From assembly GCA_015661865.1 (NCBI GenBank), contig DQVG01000060.1, forward strand, positions 1 to 9,691: DNA of 9,691 bases. Reading direction: 5' to 3'. Shown in pieces: positions 1-7,355 of the stretch. The stretch's first letter is position 1. Every line of letters begins with the position of its first letter. The DNA is from Desulfurobacteriaceae bacterium (GTDB taxonomy: Bacteria; Aquificota; Aquificia; Desulfurobacteriales; DQVG01). The notes beneath the pieces were generated by a model. It had not been told where the DNA came from and searched no databases. It saw nothing but the letters and a program-made list of their open reading frames with translations. Made by a program: the position numbers and the translations under genes.

Positions 1-977
1 AAAATTTTATTTTTATTAATTTTTAAATTTTTAATAGATATAATATAAACTTTTTTATTATTTAACTTTTTTTCCTGAACTTGAAAGTTATTTTCTAAAA
101 TAAGTAATAAGGCAGTTATATCCTCTTTTAAATCCTTTGAAATAGTTTGAAAACTTACTTCTTTTTTCAATATATCACTTTCAAATATTCCTTCTAAGAA
201 TGCTTTGATTATTTTTTTATTTGAGTTAAATATTATTTCAGGTACTTTTCTATTTTCAATTTTCTTTTCTATATTAAATACTTTTTCAAATAAATTTTTT
301 AAAAAGGAAGACTGAATTATAACCTTATTATTCTGTTCTAAGCTATAATTAAAGTTAAATTTTTTTGATAAATCATCTATTAAATTTAGATATTTTTTAT
401 CTATAGAAGAAAGACATAAAAATTTATTTTCATAATAAAAACCTTTTTTTATCCATAGTCCAATGAAAAGGGCAATTTTTTCATTTAATTTAAAAAATCT
501 ATCATAGAAAGTATCATTTATTTTTATTTTTTTATCTTCTAACTTAGTAATATTTAATTCTTTTTTAAAGTTTACAAGATCAATAGTAACTTCCTTTTCT
601 TCAAAAGGTAATTTTGAGTTTATTACTATGTAATCTCCTACTTTTAAGTTTGCTGGAGTTACTTGCTTTAGATCTAAACTTTCATCTAAAGCAAAAATTG
701 AATGGTCTACTGTAATTTTAATTTCCCTTCCGCTTTTTGTTTTTATTTTGTAGATAGGTTTATAAACTTTATGTCGGATTAATAAAGTAGGCTTTCCAAA
801 AATTACTTTATAATCTTTAACTAAAGGGACTTTAATATCTTTAAGCTCAATAATTTCATGACCATTTTTAATTTTAACTTTACTTTTTTTAGCTAGCTCA
901 TTAAATAGATCCTCAACTTTAATATACCTTATTTTACCTTCAAACTTAACTAAAACATTACTATCTCCCGTTATAGA
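1..977 (-). other. Intein with LAGLIDADG-type domain inside reverse gyrase (C-terminus outside window)
   Basis: From codon 757 the reading frame leaves the topoisomerase family and reads SITGDSNVLVKFEGKI, a classic Hint splicing block A with Ser as first residue. Block B is ITVDHSIF, with the TxxH pair at T845 and H848 (intein residues 89 and 92). A DOD-type endonuclease region follows: first LAGLIDADG-like motif FIGLWIKKG ending at G935, second motif LEGIFESDI with D1024, about 90 residues apart. This is the usual order A, B, C, E of a large intein. Blocks F and G, with the terminal His-Asn and the +1 residue, lie left of position 1. At least 325 residues are present. From the family motif DPDTEGEK I infer that the +1 residue is Thr. 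Splicing itself cannot be shown without the C-terminal end. Confidence 0.9.
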
Positions 978-3245
978 ATCTGGGTCAGAAGCTAAATAAA
1001 TCTCATCAATTTCAAGAGATATATCTCTTAGGGCTTTTAAAATATCTATCTTATCTTCTAAATTTTCATTTCCACAATAAGGACAGGGAGAGGCTTTAAT
1101 ATATTTTTGGCAGTTTGGACAATATTTTATAGTTGTATAAACTGGATAAAATTTGTCTTCAACCTTTACGCCCCAGATATCATAGTTATAACTCAAATCA
1201 AATACATGACCTTTACTAGAGGTTAAAAGTAAAAGATAGTTTCCTAAGTTTACTTCATAAACATTAACATTATAAATTTTTCTGCTTATAGCCTTTCCAA
1301 AAAAATTTGCAATTGTTCTAGCTTTATTTGGAGATTCAACTACTACTAAGGCTGTTTTTATTAAATCTTTATTTTCTACTTTTAATTTGCCTTCTAAAAT
1401 TTTTCTTACAAATTCTCTATCTTTATCTATTTGTTTAAAAACTTGGTGTAAAAAGTTTTCATCAACTATTTCAAGGCCATTATTTTTAGCATATTTTCTT
1501 CCCAAGGGAGTATCAAATACTTTAAATTCTATTTCATCACTTAAAAATTTAACTCTTTTTCTTAAAGAATTTAAACTTTTTATATTATCCACTAAAACTA
1601 AACTAGCCCCTTTGGTTAATCCTCCAGCAAACATTCGGGAAGTTCTTCCGGAAGCTTGAATGTAACCTGAAGCATCTCCAATTACTAGATAAAGATTACC
1701 TTCTTGTTCTTCTACGAAAATATCATCTCTTTCTCTTAATATTTTTAAAAAACTTTCAGATTTTAATATTTCATCTAAAAACTTAGATATTTCCTCACAT
1801 TTTTGTTTAATTTTAGGATATCTATCTAATAGCTCTTCAGGTAAAGTAAGATAATTTTTTAAATAATTAATATATTTTTCTACTATTAAATAATCTTTGT
1901 TTTTTTCTTTTAAAAATTCAGTTAAAGGTTCTTTAATAGCCAAAAGTAAATTAAAAAGCTTTGAAGGAGATATTTCAAGTTTTAACGAAAATTTCATTTT
2001 AGGAACACCGAGAAATATAGCGTACCTAACTGCTTGAGGAAGATCTATTCCCCTTGCCAAAGGATTTTTATAAGAGGCTATCCCTACAACTGCAAAAATT
2101 TCTCCTTTTATAAATTTTTCTTGATTTTCTTTATCAAACTCTTCATAAGAAATAGCTGAAATTCCTTTATCATTTAAATACTTAACAACTTCCTCAATAA
2201 ACTCCTTTTTCATATCCGCACTAATAAATACAAAAACGCCTTTACCGTACTTTTTTATTAACCTTTCAGCTTGGGAAAGTAAATATTCTTTTTTAGTATT
2301 TTCAGGGAATATCAAAATATCTTCAACATTTCGAAGAACGCTAGCTACTTTACCTACTTCAAATCCTAAAATTTCTCTAAAAAGTTTTACTCTATCACTT
2401 TTTGGGATAGAAGTAGCTGAAGATACTACTAAAACTTTATCTAATTTTTCTCTAAATTTTTCAAGTTCCTTTTCTATACTATGAATTTGATTTAATACTT
2501 CTTGTAGGTTTTCTTTTTTTGTAAAAGGAAGTTTCTTTTTTAAACTTATAAGGGTTAAGGCTTTATTTATTATGTCCTCATCTACTTTTAATAAAGCTAA
2601 AACTTTATCTATATTTTTTGCACTTTTAAGCAAACTATCTACATCATCTACAAATATAAATTTAAAATTTTTTTCTTTTAAATTTTCATAATGCCTATAT
2701 AAAAAATTTATAGTTGTAACTAAAATATCAAAATCTCCTTCATAAATCTTTTTTAAAGTAGTTTTTTTCTTTTCTCCCGTATAAGCTACAACTTTTTTAT
2801 CTGTAAGCTTTTCTAATTTTTCCTTAATTTGCTTTACTAAAAGTTGGGTGGGTAAAATAATGTAAGATTTTTCTTTTCTATCTGCAAAATAAGCTGCAGT
2901 TACTATTCCCCAAGTAGTTTTTCCTACCCCGGTTGGGGCTATAATAGAAAAAGATCTATTTAAAAAAACTCTTTTTGCCCATGTAGTTTGTAAAGACCAG
3001 GGCGAAAAGGAAGTTTTTTCCTTAAAAAATTTTATCCACTTATCTATAGCATTTTCTAAATTACATACTTTTTTTAATTTATTTAATCTGTTATTTTCTT
3101 TTAACTTTTTACAAGTTTCTTTTAAAGAAAGCTTTTCTAACTTTTCCAAGCAATCTTTACAAACTCTTTTAGTTTGTAACTCAAGATCATCTATCATTTT
3201 CAAGCAATTTGGGCAAGTATTTTCAAAGTAAGCAATCTTTCCCAT
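1..3245 (-). CDS. rgy: Reverse gyrase, 5' part, interrupted by an intein (3' end outside window)
   Basis: The frame is open from ATG at 3245 to the left edge (1081 full codons), so the gene is partial. Reverse gyrase is a helicase-topoisomerase IA fusion that uses ATP to add positive supercoils to DNA. Visible in order: N-terminal zinc finger C11, C14, C29, C32; Q-motif region near 77-89; Walker A APTGVGKT at 103-110; motif II VDDVD with D200, D201, D203, the reverse-gyrase form of the DEAD box; SAT at 276-278; motif VI YIQASGRTSR at 528-537; Toprim start VVVESPNKARTI with catalytic Glu637; second zinc finger C709, C712, C721, C724; and ASDPD at 752-756. There the expected TEGEK is replaced by an intein starting at Ser757. 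The start is supported by GAGGGAG seven bases upstream (3253-3259). Identity is near certain; the active-site Tyr domain would lie beyond the window. Confidence 0.95.
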   Translation of the reverse strand, partial: MGKIAYFENTCPNCLKMIDDLELQTKRVCKDCLEKLEKLSLKETCKKLKENNRLNKLKKVCNLENAIDKWIKFFKEKTSFSPWSLQTTWAKRVFLNRSFSIIAPTGVGKTTWGIVTAAYFADRKEKSYIILPTQLLVKQIKEKLEKLTDKKVVAYTGEKKKTTLKKIYEGDFDILVTTINFLYRHYENLKEKNFKFIFVDDVDSLLKSAKNIDKVLALLKVDEDIINKALTLISLKKKLPFTKKENLQEVLNQIHSIEKELEKFREKLDKVLVVSSATSIPKSDRVKLFREILGFEVGKVASVLRNVEDILIFPENTKKEYLLSQAERLIKKYGKGVFVFISADMKKEFIEEVVKYLNDKGISAISYEEFDKENQEKFIKGEIFAVVGIASYKNPLARGIDLPQAVRYAIFLGVPKMKFSLKLEISPSKLFNLLLAIKEPLTEFLKEKNKDYLIVEKYINYLKNYLTLPEELLDRYPKIKQKCEEISKFLDEILKSESFLKILRERDDIFVEEQEGNLYLVIGDASGYIQASGRTSRMFAGGLTKGASLVLVDNIKSLNSLRKRVKFLSDEIEFKVFDTPLGRKYAKNNGLEIVDENFLHQVFKQIDKDREFVRKILEGKLKVENKDLIKTALVVVESPNKARTIANFFGKAISRKIYNVNVYEVNLGNYLLLLTSSKGHVFDLSYNYDIWGVKVEDKFYPVYTTIKYCPNCQKYIKASPCPYCGNENLEDKIDILKALRDISLEIDEIYLASDPDSITGDSNVLVKFEGKIRYIKVEDLFNELAKKSKVKIKNGHEIIELKDIKVPLVKDYKVIFGKPTLLIRHKVYKPIYKIKTKSGREIKITVDHSIFALDESLDLKQVTPANLKVGDYIVINSKLPFEEKEVTIDLVNFKKELNITKLEDKKIKINDTFYDRFFKLNEKIALFIGLWIKKGFYYENKFLCLSSIDKKYLNLIDDLSKKFNFNYSLEQNNKVIIQSSFLKNLFEKVFNIEKKIENRKVPEIIFNSNKKIIKAFLEGIFESDILKKEVSFQTISKDLKEDITALLLILENNFQVQEKKLNNKKVYIISIKNLKINKNKI

Positions 3246-3252
3246 ATTAAAA

Positions 3253-3259
3253 CTCCCTC
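3253..3259 (-). promoter_or_regulatory. Ribosome binding site of reverse gyrase
   Basis: GAGGGAG on the minus strand lies seven bases before the ATG at 3245 and fixes the start, which also places the first zinc-finger Cys at residue 11, as expected for the family. Upstream there is a TATAAT on the minus strand (3319-3324), but I see no convincing -35 box, so the promoter is not called. Confidence 0.6.
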
Positions 3260-3486
3260 AAATTTTTTTATTAATGTGATAATTTATAAATAATTGTTCA
3301 TAAAATACGTGAAAAAATATTATAAATAAACTTTAAAACAAATAAGCTTTTTCTACACTATTTAAAACTTATTTATTTTCAAATAGTTTTTAAGTTTATG
3401 GGCAGTATTAGGTAGGTAGAATATATTTTAATTTAAAAATTCAAATTATTTAGAAATATAAATTTTATAGATAAAAGGATATTACT

Positions 3487-3661
3487 ATGAGATTTACAAA
3501 GGAAGAATTAAAAGAATTTATGTTAAAAGAAATTGAAATAATTCAAGATATTATTAAGCATATGGCATCTAATTCTTTTTCGATAGAAAAGATGGACCAT
3601 TGCTCTTGTTATAGCAACTTTACTTTTAAAAGAAATTATATTCAAGAAAAAGGAGTGGGAG
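3487..3661 (+). pseudogene. Broken small membrane protein gene (single-base frameshift at 3586)
   Basis: As it stands the frame from ATG 3487 (with AAAGGAT at 3474-3480) encodes 70 residues and ends at 3699, but its second half is not protein-like for any family I know. The N-terminal part, EIIQDIIKHMASNSFSI, resembles small predicted membrane proteins in which a motif of the type MA(N/S)NSFxIKGW is followed by a transmembrane helix. Dropping one base, G3586, gives SIKRWTIALVIATLLLK, which supplies exactly that Trp and a hydrophobic helix, in the frame that continues to 3838. The second membrane segment I would expect afterwards is absent, which suggests a deletion as well. The family is recalled from its sequence pattern only; its function is unknown to me. 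A sequencing error at 3586 is an alternative. Confidence 0.55.
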
Positions 3662-3838
3662 ATGGAATTGTTATTGAAGATACCTCTGAAGAACTATGAA
3701 ATTAGAGGAAAACCCGATTACTCAATAGAAAGAGAAGGTATGGTAATCGAATTCAAAGACGGACAAATCTATACAATAGATGTATATGACCCTGAAGTAG
3801 CTAAAAAACTTAGGCAAGAATTGGTTTTAGTTTTGTGA
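3662..3838 (+). CDS. Small hypothetical protein, 58 residues
   Basis: The ORF runs from ATG 3662 to TGA 3836-3838. A strong Shine-Dalgarno AAAGGAG (3649-3655) lies six bases before the ATG. The protein begins MELLLKIPLKNYEIRGKPDY, has no signal peptide or membrane helix, and alternates short hydrophobic and charged stretches (VIEFKDGQIYTIDVYD), suggesting beta strands followed by a C-terminal helix. I do not recognise a family. It overlaps the present 70-residue frame upstream and lies in the frame that the restored upstream gene would use. It could therefore be an independent small gene, translationally coupled, or the tail of a decayed or fused gene. The ribosome binding site favours a real gene. 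Confidence 0.5.
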   Translation: MELLLKIPLKNYEIRGKPDYSIEREGMVIEFKDGQIYTIDVYDPEVAKKLRQELVLVL

Positions 3839-3914
3839 AAATTTTAAGAACTTTTTCTTTTTTAGTTCAAGATTTAATAAAAAATCTAAATACCTAAAAA
3901 GTTTTCTCCTAAAA

Positions 3915-4364
3915 GGAGCGTGTTTAAAAAGTCCCAAGAATTTGGAAAAGAAGAATTATAAAGTTAAAGAATAATAAAAATATTAAGGATTTATAAGATT
4001 TTATTATAGGTAAGCTATTAAATAATCTCAAAGAATTGAAGGCTTGTGTGATTTTAAAGCTTTAGGTAAATTTATTTTTAAAATTTTAAAGGTTTGTTCT
4101 AAATATTTTTTCTAACTGTATGAAGCTCCAATTGCTACTTTTAAAAAACATGCAAATATGAAAATTTTTGTAGGATAAAAGGGAGATCTTCCTTTTTTCT
4201 TTTCATCTATTTTCATTTGTTTTTCTATTTTTTGATAGGAGATACAAGTTTTTTTATTCTTTCTCCCCTGGTATTTTTATGATAGGGAAACCTCTGATTT
4301 TCTTTTGCTTATTATTATATTATATCCTTAGTTTCCCTTAATCTTATCTTTTGCAACACTCTCA
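3915..4364 (-). mobile_element. Degraded insertion sequence remnant
   Basis: GGAGCGTGTTTAAAAAG at 3915-3931 is matched by an inverted copy at 4348-4364, whose reverse complement is TGAGAGTGTTGCAAAAG; 13 of 17 positions agree. Between them, on the minus strand, lies the start of a transposase-like reading frame with stops. The roughly 450-bp span is too short for a full element of this type, so the transposase C-terminal part is presumably deleted. No clear target-site duplication flanks the ends, as expected for an old insertion. The ends are inferred from the repeats only and may be off by a few bases. Confidence 0.45.
4028..4300 (-). pseudogene. Transposase N-terminal remnant with stops and frameshifts
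   Basis: On the minus strand the frame around ATG 4216 reads IEKQMKIDEKKKGRSPFYPT and continues with KIFIFACFLKVAIGASYS, then an in-frame TAG at 4112-4114, then KKYLEQTFKILKINLP and a TGA at 4028-4030. The pattern KGR-x-P-YP followed by a hydrophobic LLK-x-x-x-G-x-SYR helix and a Leu-rich helix ending in LP is typical of the N-terminal part of DDE transposases of the IS4/IS5 superfamily type. Here the expected SYR is SYS followed by a stop. Further upstream the reading continues only by changing frame (for example RGFPIIKIPGEKE near 4270-4310). No catalytic DDE residues remain in the window. The family assignment is by pattern and is tentative. Confidence 0.5.
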
Positions 4365-4371
4365 TATCTAC

Positions 4372-4400
4372 TTGACAAAAGGCTTGAAAACTATTAATTT
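4372..4400 (+). promoter_or_regulatory. Possible promoter of the Deg protease gene
   Basis: A perfect -35 consensus TTGACA lies at 4372-4377, eight bases beyond the IS remnant end. The -10 box is poor: TAATTT at 4395-4400 with 17-base spacing, or TATTAA at 4392-4397 with only 14. The position, about 70-90 bases before the start codon, is reasonable. This rests only on the -35 match. Confidence 0.35.
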
Positions 4401-4416
4401 TTAAAGAGCATAAAAA

Positions 4417-4464
4417 GGGCCCAAAAAAAAAGAGGGCTTAATAATAAAATTTATAGGAGGGCCC
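4417..4464 (+). promoter_or_regulatory. Leader with GGGCCC repeats that could mask the protease ribosome binding site
   Basis: The self-complementary hexamer GGGCCC occurs at 4417-4422 and again at 4459-4464. The second copy overlaps the Shine-Dalgarno AGGAGG (4455-4460) immediately before ATG 4466. Pairing of the two copies would form a six-G:C stem over a 36-base AU-rich loop, hiding the last GG of the Shine-Dalgarno and the spacer. In such AT-rich DNA two GGGCCC sites this close are conspicuous. A regulatory role, for example heat-opened translation, is inference. Confidence 0.35.
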
Positions 4465-4465
4465 A

Positions 4466-5881
4466 ATGAAAAGATTTATTCCAATTTCATTAGGACTATT
4501 TTTAACTACAGCCTATGCTTTTACTTTAAATGCAGAAACTCAAACTGTAGTTAAGCCATCGGAAGAAGATTATCGCTATGTTTTAGCTTTTGAAAAAATT
4601 GCTAAGTATGTTGCTCAAAAAGTATCTCCGGCTGTGGTTAATATCTCTACCTCAAAAAAAGTAAAAGTAGATATTAACATTAATCCAAAAGATTTTGGTT
4701 TCCCATTTGATTTTCCATTTAAGTTTAAACATCCAGATGTTAAAACAAAAGCTTTAGGAAGCGGATTTATTTTCATGGTAAAGGATGGATGGGCGTATAT
4801 TGCAACGAATTACCATGTAATTGAAAAGGCAGAAAAAATTAAAGTGACCTTAAAAGATGGTTCTATATATACCGCAAAAATTGTAGGGGGAGACAAAAGA
4901 ACAGATGTTGCGGTAATAAAAATTAGGGTAGGCGATAAAAAAGTACCTGTAGTGGAATTTGGAGACTCTTCAAAAATTCATGTTGGAGATTTAGTATTTG
5001 CAATTGGAAATCCATTTGGTTTAAAGTGGACAGTTACACACGGAATTATCTCTGCAAAAGGAAGGCATTCTTTAGGATTAAACCCAGTAGAGGACTTTAT
5101 TCAAACAGATGCAGCTATTAACCCAGGAAATTCTGGGGGACCTTTATGTGATATTTATGGAAGAGTTATTGGTATAAATACTGCAATTATAAAAAATGCT
5201 CAAGGACTTGGTTTTGCAATTCCAATAAATATTGCTAAGAAGGTAATTCATGATCTTATAACTTATGGTAAAGTAATAAGAGGATATCTTGGAGTATATA
5301 TTGCAGATATAACCTCAGACTTAGCTTCAAAACTTGGCATAAAACATGGAGTTTTAGTAGAAAGAGTAGTTCCAAACTCTCCGGCTTTTAAAGCTGGAAT
5401 TAAACCCGGGGACATTATTGTTAAGTATAATGGAGAAGAAGTTAGAGATACGGCTGATTTACAACTAAAGGTAATGAATACAAAACCAAACTCCTGGGTA
5501 AATATTGAAGTTATAAGAAATGGAAAAAGAATAAATATTCCAGTTAAGGTAGGTTCCTTTGACGACTTTTCATCTTTTAAGGAAATTTTTAAAGAATTTG
5601 GATTTTCCGTTCAAAAGTTAACTCCGAGACTAGCTAAAAAATTTGGAATTAGTGAAAATATTCAAGGTCTTTTAGTAACAAATGTAAAATCTTTTAGCTC
5701 TGCTGAAGAAGCTGGACTTAAAAGAGGAGATATTATTTTGGAAGCTGGTCTGAACCTTGAAACTTTAAAAGAAGTAAAATCCCCTCAAGAACTAGCTGCT
5801 ATTTTGAAAAAATATAAAGATCAAGGAGTTCTTCTTAAAATTTACAGAGATGGAAGAATTTTATATTTAACTTTACAATAA
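4466..5881 (+). CDS. Periplasmic Deg/HtrA-family serine endoprotease
   Basis: The 471-residue protein has a Sec signal peptide (MKRF, hydrophobic core, probable cleavage after AYA at 18 or LNA at 23), so it acts in the periplasm. The trypsin-like domain (about 40-265) contains the full triad: H117 in TNYHVI, D147 in RTDVAV and S223 in the GNSGGP motif. Two PDZ domains follow: about 272-362, starting RGYLGVYI, and about 378-470. Length and architecture match DegP/DegQ/MucD-type proteases, which degrade or chaperone misfolded envelope proteins, often as oligomers opened by PDZ binding. AGGAGG five bases before the ATG fixes the start. The gene stands alone between the IS remnant and a strong terminator. 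I give no symbol because degP and degQ cannot be told apart here. Confidence 0.93.
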   Translation: MKRFIPISLGLFLTTAYAFTLNAETQTVVKPSEEDYRYVLAFEKIAKYVAQKVSPAVVNISTSKKVKVDININPKDFGFPFDFPFKFKHPDVKTKALGSGFIFMVKDGWAYIATNYHVIEKAEKIKVTLKDGSIYTAKIVGGDKRTDVAVIKIRVGDKKVPVVEFGDSSKIHVGDLVFAIGNPFGLKWTVTHGIISAKGRHSLGLNPVEDFIQTDAAINPGNSGGPLCDIYGRVIGINTAIIKNAQGLGFAIPINIAKKVIHDLITYGKVIRGYLGVYIADITSDLASKLGIKHGVLVERVVPNSPAFKAGIKPGDIIVKYNGEEVRDTADLQLKVMNTKPNSWVNIEVIRNGKRINIPVKVGSFDDFSSFKEIFKEFGFSVQKLTPRLAKKFGISENIQGLLVTNVKSFSSAEEAGLKRGDIILEAGLNLETLKEVKSPQELAAILKKYKDQGVLLKIYRDGRILYLTLQ

Positions 5882-5925
5882 TTAAGGGGGGACATTTTCC
5901 CCCCTTTAATTTATATTTTTTTTAT
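5882..5925 (+). terminator. Strong rho-independent terminator of the protease gene
   Basis: GGGGGG at 5886-5891 pairs with CCCCCC at 5899-5904 around a seven-base loop, extended by flanking TTAA/TTTAA pairing, and is followed by a T-rich tract including eight T in a row. It begins right after the protease stop codon. The opposite strand lacks a good U tract, so for the convergent glyA transcript (gene end 5939) it is at best a weak terminator. Confidence 0.85.
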
Positions 5926-5938
5926 CATTTATTAGTTT

Positions 5939-7210
5939 TTATTTATTATCAAAATAATAATCCCAAAGCTCGGGATAAAGAGGGTGTTTAGAGCAAAGAT
6001 TCTTAACTTCTTCTTTTACTTTTTCTATTTCTTTTTCATTATCTATATTTTTTAAAACTCTATCTATAAGTCTAACTATTAATTTAGCTTCATCTTCCTT
6101 TAGACCTCTAGCCGTAATAGCTGGAGAACCTACTCTAATACCTGAGGTTACAAAGGGGCTTCTAGTTTCAAAAGGAATTGTATTTTTATTTACTGTAATA
6201 TTAGCCTTTCCTAAAGCTTCTTCTGCATCTTTTCCAGTAATACCTTTGTCGGTTAAATCTACAAGCATAAGATGATTATCTGTTCCCCCAGATACAAGTC
6301 TATATCCTAGTTTTAAGAACTCTTCTGCCATAGCCTTAGCATTTTTTAAAACTTGGTCTTGATATTTTTTAAAATCCTCTTCTAAAGCTCTTTTAAAACA
6401 TACCGCTTTTGCAGCTATCACATGCATTAAAGGCCCACCCTGCAGACCAGGAAATACAGCCTTGTCAATATCTTTTGCAAATTCTTTTTTACACATAACT
6501 ACCCCGCCTCGGGGACCTCTTAAGGTCTTATGAGTAGTAGTTGTTACAAAGTCACAAGCTGGAAAAGGAGATGGATGCAGTTTTGCAGCTACAAGTCCAG
6601 CTATGTGAGCTATATCGGCTAAAAGTAAGGCTCCTACTTCATCTGCTATTTCTTTAAATTTATTAAAATCTACTACTCGTGGATAAGCTGAATATCCACA
6701 TATAATAAGTTTAGGCTTATGCTCTTTTGCAAGTTTATAAACTTGGTCAAAATCAATTCTTTCATCCTCTTTTCTTACTCCATAATAAATTGGATTAAAC
6801 CATTTTCCAGATATATTAACTTTTGCTCCATGAGATAAATGTCCCCCGTGGGAAAGTTCCATACACATTATTGTATCTCCAGGTTTTAGACAAGCTAAAA
6901 ACACGGCTTGATTTGCTTGAGATCCAGAATGAGGTTGAACATTAGCATGCTCTGCGTTAAATACTTTTTTACATCTTTCGATAGCTAAAGTTTCAACAAT
7001 ATCAACACATTCACATCCGCCATAATATCTTTTTCCTGGATAACCTTCGGCGTACTTATTTGTTAAAACACTTCCTTGAGCTTCCATTATATCTAAATAA
7101 GTAAAATTTTCTGAGGCTATAAGCTCTAAGTGTTCCTCTTGACGTTTAAGTTCACAAGCTATAGCATCAAAAACTTCTTTATCATACTCTTTTAATTTTC
7201 CAAGAAACAT
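5939..7210 (-). CDS. glyA: Serine hydroxymethyltransferase
   Basis: The 423-residue protein has the normal length for bacterial SHMT. This PLP enzyme interconverts serine plus tetrahydrofolate with glycine plus 5,10-methylene-tetrahydrofolate in the cytosol, and is the main source of one-carbon units. Visible features: SENF at 33-36, the [11 protein letters not shown] loop at 55-65, D199 and H202 in LLADIAH at the PLP pyridine ring, the PLP-binding Lys K228 in [14 protein letters not shown], and R359 in SGIRVGSPA for substrate carboxylate. All key residues are present. The start is fixed by AAGGAGG (7217-7223) six bases upstream. The protein has about eleven Cys residues, rather many for this family. 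It converges on the protease gene and lies 145 bp downstream of the LysM gene on the same strand. Confidence 0.97.
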   Translation of the reverse strand: MFLGKLKEYDKEVFDAIACELKRQEEHLELIASENFTYLDIMEAQGSVLTNKYAEGYPGKRYYGGCECVDIVETLAIERCKKVFNAEHANVQPHSGSQANQAVFLACLKPGDTIMCMELSHGGHLSHGAKVNISGKWFNPIYYGVRKEDERIDFDQVYKLAKEHKPKLIICGYSAYPRVVDFNKFKEIADEVGALLLADIAHIAGLVAAKLHPSPFPACDFVTTTTHKTLRGPRGGVVMCKKEFAKDIDKAVFPGLQGGPLMHVIAAKAVCFKRALEEDFKKYQDQVLKNAKAMAEEFLKLGYRLVSGGTDNHLMLVDLTDKGITGKDAEEALGKANITVNKNTIPFETRSPFVTSGIRVGSPAITARGLKEDEAKLIVRLIDRVLKNIDNEKEIEKVKEEVKNLCSKHPLYPELWDYYFDNK

Positions 7211-7280
7211 TTAAAACCTCCTTCTTTTTAATAAAATGTTTATTATCTTATTCCCATAATTATTACTTTACTTACCTGCA

Positions 7281-7286
7281 ATTATA
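7281..7286 (-). promoter_or_regulatory. Possible -10 box of a glyA promoter
   Basis: A perfect TATAAT on the minus strand lies about 70 bases before the glyA start, in the 145-bp gap after the LysM gene. No recognisable -35 box lies 16-18 bases upstream. I see no terminator between the two genes, so glyA may also be read through from upstream. Confidence 0.3.
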
Positions 7287-7355
7287 TTACATCCTTGCTT
7301 TTCTTATCTTTACTATTTAAAACTTTATTGATGAAAGGAAATTTTACAAAAATTT

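Larger units (their letters stand above)
3839..4465. other. Gene-poor 627-bp stretch with IS remnant and leader of the protease gene
   Basis: No intact gene is seen here. 3857-3901 holds a nested AT-only inverted repeat: CTTTTTTAG at 3857-3865 against CTAAAAAG at 3894-3901, and AGATTT at 3870-3875 against AAATCT at 3882-3887. 3906-3918 is a short palindrome CTCCT-AAA-AGGAG touching the left end of the IS remnant. 3915-4364 is the IS remnant. 4365-4465 holds the probable promoter and leader of the protease gene. Confidence 0.6.

Noticed and set aside
1387..1659. A 90-codon plus-strand open frame
   Set aside because: It lies antisense to the well-conserved helicase-Toprim part of reverse gyrase, has no ribosome binding site, and its Ser/Leu-rich product is what the opposite strand of this AT-rich gene would give.
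3581..3600. Programmed frameshifting in the small membrane protein gene
   Set aside because: No slippery heptamer or following stem is seen at GATAGAAAAGATGG, and the restored product still lacks the expected second membrane segment, so decay or a base error is simpler.
3857..3901. Nested inverted repeat as a terminator or ncRNA
   Set aside because: The pairing is almost wholly A:T with a mismatch and no G:C core, which is expected by chance in this composition.
7211..7355. Riboswitch in the leader of glyA
   Set aside because: No glycine, SAM or tetrahydrofolate riboswitch core or stable stems could be recognised in this AT-rich gap.
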